NCBI GenBank assembly: GCA_022478985.1
Contig: JAKSZP010000010.1
Span: forward strand, 248,001-312,000
Source: Massospora cicadina
Lineage: Eukaryota; Entomophthoromycota; Entomophthoromycetes; Entomophthorales; Entomophthoraceae
Direction: 5' to 3'
Length of the DNA stretch: 64,000 bases
Shown here: one piece after another, positions 20,696-30,768 of the stretch
How positions within the stretch are numbered: the stretch's first letter is position 1
How the letters are laid out: every line of letters begins with the position of its first letter
Made by a program: the position numbers and the translations under genes
Notes under the pieces: generated by a model
What the model saw: only the letters and a program-made list of their open reading frames with translations
Database searches by the model: none
Told to the model about the DNA's origin: nothing

Positions 20696-21519
20696 TGTTG
20701 ATAATTTGGGCTTCGCTTGATGGCTGGTTTGTTGTTTGGTGGAAACTGCAGCTTTGATCATCTATTGTGTGAGGACAATAGACAGGATGGTGCTTTAAAT
20801 TTATGATATAGCTTTTTGGTTATACTTCAATTGTATACCCGGTCATTTCACTTGGATGATGGCACGCTGCCCTGATCCTACTGATCCCAAGTGAAAATCG
20901 ACTTTAATATAAAATAAAGTGATAACGCAAAAAGGTTATAAGATAAATTTGAAACTTGATCCAGAAGTTAAAGGGTGTTTTTATTAGTGTAATTGCAAGG
21001 GTTATTTATAGGGTTTGATGTTAACCATATCTTACCCATGACGCCTTACTTTTCAGTGACCTAGGCCATGTAAAAAGTTTGTAATGACATCTACAAATAC
21101 TTTGACTCAGGGCATCATGCTCAGCCTCAGAGTCAGAGTAAACACCATCATCATCCTTGAGATGGCATTTCGTCATATCTTCAAAATAGCTGAACTGATT
21201 CACTTTCACATGCAATTGGCAGCACATACCAAGGAGATTTGTATCACTAATTAGTAATTAATTTGATCAAAAACTAGACCAACATTAAAAAATAATTTTG
21301 ATATAGACCAACAAAGCCCACGTGCCCAAGTCATTAAATCAAAACTTAAATCTAAGTTCGTCCTAACCAACAAAGCCCTCCAGTCTGTGTCATCATAGTC
21401 AAATATAATCAAGTGAAATTGCTAGGCCGCAAGTCCCAAGTTCAGATACTTAGGATACACCTGACCCATAATCATTGATATTGATTATCTGACAATTAGG
21501 TCCAGTCAATTCCTTAACA
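20696..21519 (-). repeat. 5' LTR of B
   Basis: 824 bp. TATAAATA box on minus strand (plus gttatttata, 21001-21010). Differences from the other LTR include cacgtg/cacatg, cacatg/cacgtg and ggctgc/ggccgc, i.e. CpG transitions. Confidence 0.95.
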
Positions 21520-21524
21520 GTCAT

Positions 21525-22290
21525 CACACAAGAGCTCTCTCAGTTAGCCAAAACTGAGCTAATACGTCCATCAAAGAGCACATGGGAACCCCCCTTGGGT
21601 TGGGACCATCTAGTACTAAAAAAAAGAGCCCATGGGAATCTTCTTTGTTGCTGGTGCGCAAGAGGATGAAACCCAAAGTGTAGTTATGGATTATTACCAC
21701 TCAAACGAGATTAAAAGGAAGGACTTGTACCTGCTGCCATGCATTGACAATGCTCTGAAGCGCCTGGGCAGCTCTAAATACTTTTTGGCCATGGACATAG
21801 CTAGCAGCTACTGAAAAATGGAGCTCTTGCCTGAGGACCAGAAAATTCGCCTTAATTAGCATCCAGGGATTGTTTAAACCCACGAGGATGCCACAGGGGC
21901 TCTTTAATGCCCCTGCATCTTCCAACGAGTAATGGATCACATCTTTGGCGATCTTAAGTTATTGATTGTGTTAATACCTTAACAAGATTACTGTGTTCAT
22001 CACACATTTCAAGAACAATTGCAGCACCTCCAGGAGGTCTCCACGTGGCTGTGCATATCCAGTTTGAAACTGAAGAGAAGCAAGTGTACTTTCCTTAAGC
22101 GACAACTGGAGTTCCTAGGGCACAAGATTCTCCCAGATGAATTTAAGCCTCAGGACAGGAAAGTGAATGTGATCATGGCAATGGAGCCACCCAAGAGCAT
22201 GATGGACGTTCAAGTGTTCCTTGTAATAGTGGGGTACTACAGGCAGTTTATTCTCTATTTTGCGAACTTGCCGGCGCCCCTTACCTACCT
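21525..22290 (+). pseudogene. pol: Reverse transcriptase of C
   Basis: Continues C beyond B: ITQELSQLAKTELIRPSKST, a tiny insertion (21589-21622), then WGI..., VVMDYYHSNEIKRKDLYLLP, CIDNALKRLGSSKYFLAMDI (YFLAMD is the first catalytic Asp region), stop. After shifts RVMDHIFGDLK and the thumb LKLKRSKCTFLKRQLEFLGH (frame 22019-22468). The YxDD box is not readable (near 21975 it is frameshifted). Wording differs clearly from A/B (LGHKIL versus LGFVVD), so a separate gypsy lineage. Confidence 0.85.
21589..21622 (+). mobile_element. Tiny poly(A) retroposon, copy 1
   Basis: 34-bp insertion reading ccccccttgggttgggacca, then tctagtacta and a short A run. Flanked by a 16-bp direct repeat with one mismatch (aaagagcacatgggaa 21573-21588, aaagagcccatgggaa 21623-21638). 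It breaks the C RT reading between SKST and WGI. Same core with different flanking repeats at 43186 and 48405. Poly(A) and long TSDs point to LINE-type target-primed insertion. Confidence 0.8.
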
Positions 22291-22480
22291 GCTTACAAAG
22301 GAGATGACGTTTGAATGGAGCCTAGAGAAGGAGCAGGCATTCACGGATTTGAAGGCATTATTGGTAAAAGCATTAATTTTGGCATATCCAGACTTCAATA
22401 CGACCTTTTATCTGTACACTGACGCCAGTGATGTGGGACTTGGTGTAATCTTAGCACAACTGGATTAAGATGGGATAGAT
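22291..22480 (+). pseudogene. pol: RNase H of C, first part
   Basis: FEWSLEKEQAFTDLKALLVK and FYLYTDASDVGLGVILAQLD, stop, DGIDHI: the RT-RNase H connection and the first RNase H Asp (YTDAS). Broken after DGIDHI by the miniature LTR element; continues at 24688. Confidence 0.85.
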
Positions 22481-22485
22481 CACAT

Positions 22486-23537
22486 TGTTGCGAAATCAAC
22501 CTTGGGCTCTGCTAGTGTGTCAGGCTAACCAGTATGAAGACTGGTGGTCTTTTGCTATTTCGCCTTCATTGGCGTATTAACTACTATAAGTCCTGCGTCC
22601 AACCTACCTACTAACCACCAATGGCTTCGCCTTTAGCCCCAGGCGTCCTTGGAATGTGCCCCGGCAAGTCCTGCCCCCTTCCTGGGAGTCTCAGGCACTT
22701 CCACGCTGCCCCACCCTCGCGACCCTTCACCAACCCATATGGGCATGCCCCGGCGAGTCCATCCCCCTTCTTGGGCGGCTATGGCACCTCTTGCGCTGCA
22801 CCCCGCTAGGGTTGGCGACTTTTCAGCTCATCCGCTGGTAGCCAGCTGGCCAGTTTCCCGCTGATTCCTCAGAGAGAGGAGGTATGGGAGCTGGCAGCGC
22901 CAGCCACTCCAGGCGTGATCACCTGTGCCTTTGGGGATCTCCTATCCTATCTTCCCCACTCTAGTGGCTCTTTCTACTTCAAACAAATAGGAAAAATAGG
23001 CAAACGAAAGATGTTTATTTAGAGGGAAAAACAACTATTTATACTACTTTCAGGGCTACTGCGCCCAAGTGCTCTTTGGCCAATCATCTTCCAGAAAACC
23101 CATTGCCTCTTGATTCCAAAACCCATACAAATTGTAAACTTTTCATAATGATTACCTCTTAGATCTGCTCCTCGATCACTGAGTATTAAATTAGGTCAAT
23201 CCATCTTCAGCATAAGTCACTGGTCAATCATATATAACTTTGATAATTAAATAAGACTTTGAGCATCCTCGGCATGAGTTGCTGGTGCTCCAAATTGGAT
23301 GGCAAAACCATTTCATATGAGTCATAACAGATTCATCAGCTTTCCGCTGGAAACTCCCACAACGACCTTTGGATGGCATTTTCAGCGGTGAACGCAGCTT
23401 CTATCGAACCTAAACTCAATCAAATATATAACATTAAATAGTATCAAACTAAGCGATTAGCCGGCAATTACACCTGACTAACTGAAACCCCTAATTTGAA
23501 TACTATCGGAAGGATTCATCTGGTTAAAATCCCAACA
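22486..23537 (-). repeat. 3' LTR of miniature element
   Basis: Minus strand TGTTGGGATTTTAACC ... TTTCGCAACA. TATAAATA box on minus (plus 23036-23043). Contains an extra stretch of about 87 bp relative to the other LTR: the segment tgccccggc(a/g)agtcc starts at 22657 and again at 22746. The part 22620-22950 is clearly more GC-rich than its surroundings. Confidence 0.92.
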
Positions 23538-23716
23538 TTGCCCTCCCCATAACCAGATGATATCCTTCTTTGCAACCTACCCCAATGGTGGGTCAAGACT
23601 TCCCAGCGCCCTCTCAATGGAGCGCTGGTCTTAACCAGTGGCTTTCGCCACTCTGTAACCAAAACCTCCAACTAATCAAGCAGACCACTAGCGAAGCCCC
23701 CTGTAGTGAGCACCAA
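23538..23716 (-). other. Internal region of miniature element: PBS, spacer, PPT
   Basis: On the minus strand: TGGTGCTCACTACAGGGGGC (PBS, 23715-23696) two bases from the 5' LTR end, about 130 bp non-coding spacer, then ATGGGGAGGGCAA (PPT, 23550-23538) against the 3' LTR. No ORF of note. The PBS equals that of A. Confidence 0.85.
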
Positions 23717-24682
23717 TGTTGCGAAATTGACCTTGGGCTCCGCTAGTGTGCCAGGCCTTCCAGTATGAAAACTGGTGGCCCTTTGCTATTTCGCCTTCAT
23801 TGGCACACCAACCACTATAAGTCCTGCATCCAACCTACCAACTAACCACCAATGGCTTCGCCTTTAGCCCCAGGCGTTCTTGGCGTGTGCCCCAGCAAGT
23901 CCATCCCCCTCCTTGGGCATCTATGGCACCTCTTGCGCTGCACCCCGCTAGGGTTGGCGACTTTTCAGCTCATCCGCTGGCAGCCAGCTGGCCAGTTTCC
24001 CGCTGGTTCCTCAGAGAGAGGAGGTATGGGAGCTGGCAGCGCCAGCCACTCCAGGCGTGATCACCTGCGCCTTTGGGGATCTCCTATCCTATCTTCCCCA
24101 CTCTAGTGGCTCTTTCTACTTCAAACAAATAGGAAAAATAGGCATACAAGAGATGTTTATTTAGAGGGAAAAACAACTATTTATACTACTTTCAGGGCTA
24201 CTGAGCCCAAGTGCTCTTTGGCCAATCATCTGCCAGAAAACCCATTGTCTCTTGATTCCAAAACCCATACAAATTGTAAACTTTTCATAATGATTACCTC
24301 TTAGATCTGCTCCTCGATCACCGAGTATTAAATTAGGTCAATCCATCTTCAGCATAAGTCGCTGGTCAATCATATATAAATTTGTTAATTAAATAAGACT
24401 TTGAGCATCCTCGGCATGAGTCGCCAGTGCTCCAAATTGGATGACAGAACCATTTTAGACGAGTTATAACAGATTTATCAGCTTTCCGTTGGAAACTCCT
24501 AAAAATGACCTTCAGATGGCATTTTCAGCGGTGAACGCAGCTTCCATCAAACCTAAACTCGATCAAATATATAACATTAAATAGTATTGAACTAGGCGAT
24601 TAGTTGTCAATTACACCCAACTAACCAAAACCCCTAATTAAAATACTATTGGAAGGATTTAACTGGTTAAAATCCCGATACA
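23717..24682 (-). repeat. 5' LTR of miniature element
   Basis: 966 bp, same as 22486-23537 but with a single copy of the tgcccc(a/g)gc segment. TATAAATA on minus (plus 24178-24185). The end at cccgataca differs from cccaaca of the other LTR by two bases, so the border is uncertain by about 2 bp. Confidence 0.92.
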
Positions 24683-24687
24683 CACAA

Positions 24688-25060
24688 TTAAGTATTACTT
24701 CAAAGTATCCAGCAAGGCAGAAAATTACACAGTTATCAAATGCAAATGCCTTGCAGTAATCAGAGCAGTCAAGTATTTTAAGCCCTAACTTTATGGAATA
24801 TATTTTAAAGTATTCACAGATCACACGTCGATCTGCTGGCTAAGAAACATGAAGGATCCTGATGGACACCTTGCCCAATGGGCTGTTCTACTCCAAAATG
24901 CATGATTTTAAATTCATAATTAAGCAAGAGATAAACATCTCAACGCGGATGGTTTTTCAAGACTATCAATATTCCACCTGAAGGCGCCATAGAGCGATTA
25001 ACTGTACAACAAATTGGGATCCCTGAAGAAGCTTTGCAGGACAAAACAGAGAAATTTAAG
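24688..25060 (+). pseudogene. pol: RNase H of C, second part
   Basis: After the miniature element the reading resumes with shifts: ECLAVIRAVKYFK-like (24735-24790), FTDHTSICWLRNMKDPDGHL (about 24815-24875), ARWAVLLQ, and NADGFSRL-like near 24945. These are the second half of RNase H. One to two frameshifts and stops. Confidence 0.75.
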
Positions 25061-26194
25061 AGCGTCCTACTTATATGTTTTAAAGACATCCAGCGTGTCG
25101 ATGGAAATTTTCAAAAGAAAGTTCAAGACAAATGGTATACCTACATCTGACCCAGAGATTGCATGAAGATAGTGATGGAGGCTCACAAGCACGTGAGCCA
25201 TGAATGATCTCAAAAAGATGTTGGCTTACCTCAAGGAGAGGCTCAACTGGGAATGGATTTCCGATGAAGTACATCAGGCCTTGGAGTTGTATGTACCCTG
25301 AGCCAGTTTTCTCCTTCTGAAAAAAATTTGAATTAAAGCCCATTCCCTTCACTTCACCGTTCAGCAATGTCTCTATTGACATGTTGGTACCTTTGCCAAC
25401 AGCATTCAGCGGCACTAAGTTCATCCTGATGGTTATAGACCACTTTACTAAGTGGGTCAAAGCATCTGCAATCAAGATATACACTGAAAATTCCAATGAT
25501 CGTTTTGTGTACAATCAGGTGATCACTAGACAAGGATGTCCTCATATTCTCTTGTCAGACAACGACAAAATCTATATCTCAGACGTAGAGAATAAGTTAA
25601 TAGATTTGGTAGGGGTAAAGCAGCAGTTCACCACCCCCTAAAATCCATCATCCTACAGAAGTGTCAAGAGAATAAACACGATCATAGGAGGCATTTTAAA
25701 GAAGATGACCCTAAACTACAAGTGGAAGTGGGACCATTTGCTTCCATCAGCGTGTTGGCTTGCTGTTTAAGCCATTACTGCGTGATTGGAATGTCCCCCT
25801 TCAAATTCATATATAGGCGAGAGGATGCGCTGCCAACCCTCCTGAAACTGATCCTAGCAGTAATATAAAAGAAACCTACCACCCTGGAAGTTACCAAACA
25901 GGAGTTGGCTGAAGAGTTGAACAGAATTCAGTTAGAAGCTTCAAGCAACATAGAAGCTATCCTCCCTATAAGTCAAAGAGAGAGCCAGAGAAGAACCAAG
26001 TTACCCAAATTCAGCATTGAGACAAGTTTTTCCCACTTGAGAGGAGCACAACCTGAGAAACTATGGGCCATTTTGGGCCTGTTTCTGTGTTAAACAAGAG
26101 AGGAGCGTAATACTTCATCCGTGACAACAATACTAATTTTGTTTTTAATAGTGTGCACGTCCAGCAGCTTTGAGCATTCCCTAGGTCTCATCTT
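25061..26194 (+). pseudogene. pol: Integrase of C
   Basis: Core is readable in one frame 25375-25640: IDMLVPLPTAFSGTKFILM with the first Asp, MVIDHFTKWVKASAIKIY, CPHILLSDNDKIYISD with the second Asp, FTTP, stop, and then SVKRIN where active copies have VERIN, so the catalytic Glu has become Lys (GAG to AAG). 25905-26093 (MAEELNRIQLEASSN...) is the C-terminal region. The HHCC part (25100-25300) is badly shifted. Confidence 0.82.
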
Positions 26195-26205
26195 GGAAGG
26201 GGAAG
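26195..26205 (+). promoter_or_regulatory. Polypurine tract of C
   Basis: ggaaggggaag directly before a TGTCATGG LTR start. Confidence 0.7.
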
Positions 26206-27420
26206 TGTCATGGATGAGACTGAGACTGATGCATCTGGTCATTCCTTGACCAGTGGAATGGGTGCAAGTAAACCCCAAGCCATTAATGGTACTGGTGACC
26301 GGTCCATTGTGGATGGGGGCAATCAAGGCCCTTTTATAGGCATAGACGAGTCAAGAAACTTTTAGTATAATAGTGATGACGCCATGCAAAATAATTTTCG
26401 CCCCACCGAGTTGGAAGATTTAGAATATAAGGATGACAATGCTGCCCAAATTTCATATGAAAAACAACCCCCTTTTATACCTTTGGGGTCCAAAATAATT
26501 TAGTTCTGCCAGTGACAAAATGACATTCAAGCTGAATTCCCCTGACTTAGCCATCCAAGGCCCAACATCAAATATTACCAAATCAGGTCAATGTCTAATT
26601 TCCAGAGCAACTTGAAGCCATGAAATGAGGTACATCATAGAAGCGCCATTGCTCAAACGTAAAGGTGAGATGCATATTACTAGATTTAGTAATAGAACTA
26701 TAACAAAAAATGAGCACAATGAGCCAAAATCAAGAAGCAGGACCGGGCACAAAGGCCCCTGAACATACAGGTTCAGGGGTAACCACCGCATGACGGAGCT
26801 CATGCATACAAGAATTGGCTCAGATGAGTGAAGAGATAAAAGTAGCAGTAAGATGCTGTTGAACCAAAGGAGTTAAAAAACTCTAATTAAAACCCTAAAT
26901 TCACAGGTACATAAACTATTCATTCACTTTATATCTTATATATCCCCTTGAAGTATAAATTACTTTGTTTTATCCAAGTAAAAAACCTTTCTTCAGAATC
27001 TTAAGTTTATCCTTTCCTGTTTTAACTTATGTTATATCAAGTTTGTAATAACCAGTAACTAATCTGGGGGTAACAAATCTGCATTAATCAGCAATAACCA
27101 GTCTGGAAGTGTCCTGTTTGGAAGAAGACAATCTATCAAGGATACTTTGGTGCTGATAACGCCAAGGAAGAGGTTGTAAAGGTTCTCGTTGAGTCACAAA
27201 GGACAACGTATATCAAGAATATCTAAGAGTGTCAAGCAGTTTCTCGTAGCGTGCAAAAAGTTTAACCAAGAGATTGATGCACCAAGGGGTATATTCTGAG
27301 GAGGATTTGTTTAGTGAGAGTGATTGTGATGTTAACAAAGGTTATCTGGTGCCTAATCTGCGCAGAGTAGACCCCTGAGCAGCAAGTAGGCCTCTAAAGT
27401 TAAGCGAGCTAATGTTGTCA
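26206..27420 (+). repeat. 3' LTR of C (D-type LTR)
   Basis: About 1215 bp from TGTCATGGATGAGAC to a possible end at TTGTCA. The whole length aligns, reversed, with about 57290-58510, and its last 300 bp with 1735-2035. Internal landmarks: ctgaacatacaggttcaggg (26760-26779), accaaggaagaggtt, gcaccaaggggta. Preceded by a PPT and integrase, hence called the 3' LTR of C. The exact 3' end is uncertain because the three copies diverge there. Confidence 0.75.
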
Positions 27421-27430
27421 TGCTAACTAC

Positions 27431-27664
27431 ATGCATCAAATTTTTTACTTTGAATTAAAGTCCTACCACAGTTATAACAGTCAAAACAATTTAACTTCCA
27501 TAACTCTTGCTCAAACTGAATTTGTAGATTGCAAAACTGAAATTTCTCTGCACAAATCTGATCAACATCAGACAACACATGGCAGTTATAACTTTGTGAA
27601 CCACTATATTGTTGTTGATGATAAGTCTGATGACTTTATATTCTTCCCTCTCGGCGTCTTTTAG
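27431..27664 (+). CDS. Unassigned 77-codon ORF
   Basis: Open from ATG 27431 to stop 27662-27664: MHQIFYFELKSYHSYNSQ ... VVDDKSDDFIFFPLGVF. Lies 10 bp after the end of the C LTR. No known family recognised. Could be a piece of the sequence into which C inserted, or chance. Confidence 0.2.
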   Translation: MHQIFYFELKSYHSYNSQNNLTSITLAQTEFVDCKTEISLHKSDQHQTTHGSYNFVNHYIVVDDKSDDFIFFPLGVF

Positions 27665-27744
27665 GCAAAATTAATTATATCAACATATTCTGGTTTACAC
27701 AAAAGCAAAAAGTAAAATACACTCAAAGAGATATATATAGCAAC

Positions 27745-28515
27745 GTTGCAGTCAATACACCACCTCTCATTGTGTAATCATGTGACTGCATTTGGATACA
27801 ATGGTTTACCGTCAGACTAATACAGCGCTGTTGATGTCAGTTTTTTGGTTTTTATACTAGTGTAATTAAATGATTATCATTTAACTTTGACTAGCCAACT
27901 TTTCCAAAAGTGTACCCCCAAATATGTACAGATTGTACATATAAAGTTTGGTGGAGATTTGATGAGTAATTCTGGAGGAGTATGCGTCAAGAAAATGCAA
28001 AGTAGCAGATAGAGGGGCTTTTCTTCACTTCTCCCCAATTGCAGCATTGTTGCAGTTGATACACCACGTCTCAATGTGTAATCATGTGACTGCAAGCAGG
28101 TACATTAGTTCACTATCAGACCAATTAAGCGCTGTCAATGCGAGTTTCAAATGGTTTTACTTTAATGAAATTAAACAATTACTAATTAACTTTGGCTTGG
28201 CCAATGTTTTCAAGGAATAAAACATGTACCCCAAAATACGTATGGAATGTATATATAAAGTGTGGTGAATATTGGGAAAGTAGCTTTGGTCTTGATACAC
28301 TATCATTTTTGAAGAATTTTACGTTAAAAAAATTTAATGACTTTTAACTTAGGATCGACCAATCTTCAAAAAAAATGAAAATATGCATCCTGGATATCTA
28401 TAGGATGTACATTTATAGTATAGTGGAGATTGGATGAGTAATTTCTGTAAAGTATGCATCAAAAAGTGCAAAGTGGCAGATAGAGAGCCTTCACATCACC
28501 TCGCCCCAATAAGAT
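27745..28515. repeat. Three imperfect tandem copies (about 300 bp), each with a TATA-like box
   Basis: Copies start near 27745, 28049 and 28292. Copies 1 and 2 share ttgcag..gatacaccac, tgtgtaatcatgtgactgca and tgtaccccca/caaaata. Each unit has a box: acatataaag (27937-27946), atatataaag (28251-28260), atttatagta (28411-28420), followed by gtggagatt(t/g) in copies 1 and 3. Copies 1 and 3 end in atgagtaatt...aagt(a/g)gcagatagag; copy 2 lacks this tail, copy 3 lacks much of the front. No ORF. Function unknown. Confidence 0.8.
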
Positions 28516-30768
28516 CTTCAGAGTGTTTTGCATATAAACATTTAGTTTGGCTAGATAGATAAAGATATATAAACAATAAAATTTTCAAACTATTATTTTT
28601 ATAATAAAGACCTATAAATAAGTGATTGTATATCTTATAAAATTGAATAAAAGACTAACTCATTTCAATTGATGATTATAGCTACCTTAAAGCCATAAAA
28701 AATTATAGTTAGGCTTTAAACAATTTTCACAAGTTTTATGCACTAAGATATATATTACTACATGAAGATAGGGCACTAAATTAGGAAGATATAGAATCTA
28801 CAATGAAGGTGGTTTTGTTATGAATTGTTTTCTTTAAAGCAACAAATTAAAGTATACTCACAGGTAGGATAGAAATCAGTTGCATATAAATTGTAGCAGT
28901 ATACCCACTTCTTCTTTAAACCTCATTTCACTGTCCACCTCTGATCTATATACTAAAATTCTCCTTGTAGACATCCCTTGTCCCATTATATATGGTACTA
29001 GTAACTATTCTAATATGTTTAAAAAAATTCTGTTGTTCAATTTTAGTTGGCTGGGTGTCACTGGAGTGGGGTCTAGACAATATAAGAAATTTTTAAAAAT
29101 ATAAAATTTAAGGCAGAACTGGAGATTATATGTTAAGAGGTTTAATCTGAGTTTTTATTTTAGAATAAAATAAAAAGTGCTTAAAGAGGATACAATAAAA
29201 TAGATAGAATATCAAGAAGTTATGCAACTGTAGCACAAGGGTCCCAGAAAATTTTATCTTGGAGCTCTAAGGATTGTATCATCAGAATGTCTAATTTTTT
29301 GATATGAAATTGCTCAATATGTATGAATTTTGGGATCTTAGTAAGGATTTTTGCGAGTGACTTAGGCTTAGACATGTTGATATATATATAGTGATTGATT
29401 ATTAAGAACTTTGGTCAGAATTTTGATTCTTTGACCTGGGTTGTTTTTGAAAAAGAAAAAAGATCACCATTATTATAAAATAATTTGTGATGTGACATGA
29501 TTTTACAGCTTGGGGCGCCTATTTAATAAGCAATTATCTAATGTATATAATTATAAGTGAATAAATCTTATTGGAAAAGGACTAATTTTATGAATATAAA
29601 AGTTAGTACTGATTAGAGTTTTTATTTATAGAATATGTGTTATATAATCAGTTTTTGATTACCTCTTATTAATCAATAATGAGCTCTCAAAAGCAGTTTT
29701 AATTAAAAATCTTAAGCAAATTAACTTTATATATCAATCATTCAGTGTTAACAAATCTTTTTCTGTCAACATATATAATAAATCTTATAACATCCTATGG
29801 TATGGTAAGATTGTTTGGAATTTAAAAGAGATGTGGAAGGGTAAGATATGCTTTTATGAAATCATCTATGCTTTTTTTACGAAACTGGCGTCCCAATCAT
29901 TTTATAATAAGAAACTGGTAATTTTACCAAATTTAGATGTAAGGTATATGTCATAAAAATTGGGGCTGCAAAGTTGTAATTTATTAGTAAAGTAGTAGTC
30001 TTATTATATGATAACAAGAGCCAGTGACATCCAAGATCTAAAAAAACCTATATTGTCTTTAACTCTTTTTAAATGGGGCGTCCTCTTGCCTATTAAGCTC
30101 TGGTCAATAGCCTTAGGCTAAACTGATAAAACTAATGCTATCAGTCTTAATGGTAAGTTTAACAGAAACTAGATTTGGGTTTAAGAGAGGGCTTTTAAGT
30201 GCTACAAACTCAAGTTTCTCAATTGTTCTTGTCTAGTCACATTAAAAGCTGTCAACCCTTATTCTAGAAAGGCTCCTGGACAGAATTGGACTTTTTTGCC
30301 ATTGTTAATTCTTATCAATCTATAAGCTTCTGAATTAGCATATAATAAAGGGGTTTAATGCTATAGGACATATACAGGGGATTTTAGTGGGCAATTAATA
30401 CAGTTCAAATTAGAATGATAACTTTTACACTGTGATTGAGATATTAATCTATATTAAAATGTGACGCAAAATTATAACCGTTCTACTGTGATCAAAATAA
30501 GTGTAGTTATGTGTCATTCCATAGTAAAAATGACTTTAGCCATAATTTTACACTGTGAGACTAATCAATTATTATCACTGGTGGCCTATTTCTGCATGTA
30601 CTTAGTAAGCCATTACCCTAGTCTAATGAAGTCAGTACCAATATTTTATGGTATGTGTATATAAAATAGAGGTATATGGTGTAGTTATCAATCTGTTAAA
30701 CTATTTTGACAGTAATTATATATAAAAAATTCTGGTTGAAATTTTAATCTAGTAATCGATTATTCAAC
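28516..30768. other. AT-rich sequence with old LTR traces
   Basis: No gene seen. Short ORFs (28880-29104, 30461-30664) have no recognisable motif. Near 30755-30775, gattattcaacatttcccct looks like the LTR-end/PPT junction of the old minus-strand elements (compare cattcaaacatttcccccac at 47466), so part of the sequence to its left may be a very degraded 3' LTR. No partner LTR found. Confidence 0.35.

Larger units (their letters stand above)
14317..21519 (-). mobile_element. Ty3/gypsy LTR retrotransposon B
   Basis: 7203-bp element, minus orientation, LTRs of 823 and 824 bp that are nearly identical over long stretches, perfect TSD gtcat at 14312-14316 and 21520-21524. Order on the minus strand: LTR, PBS, gag, PR (DSGA), RT (YLDD), RNase H, INT (DDE), A-rich 3' region, PPT, LTR. 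Catalytic residues are retained in PR, RT and INT, so this is the youngest large element. Single in-frame stops (e.g. VE*VNGT, where CGA to TGA fits) still inactivate it. It splits element C between PR and RT. Confidence 0.95.
22486..24682 (-). mobile_element. Miniature LTR element (TRIM-like)
   Basis: Two LTRs of 1052 and 966 bp flank only 179 bp. Minus orientation follows from the PBS and PPT. Flanks cacat (22481-22485) and cacaa (24683-24687) are a 5-bp TSD with one mismatch. The internal part has no gag or pol, so movement would need proteins from another element. Known non-autonomous LTR classes are TRIM/SMART (short LTRs) and LARD (long internal part); LTRs of 1 kb with almost no inside fit neither exactly. 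It splits RNase H of C. Confidence 0.92.

Noticed and set aside
23852..24106. 84-codon ORF in the miniature-element LTR as a gene
   Set aside because: It lies antisense to the element, is disrupted in the other LTR by the extra 87-bp segment, and follows from GC-rich composition. No known domain.
28880..30664. Short ORFs at 28880-29104 and 30461-30664 as host genes
   Set aside because: Composition is AT-driven, no motif, no splice structure I could follow, and old LTR traces lie in the same region.
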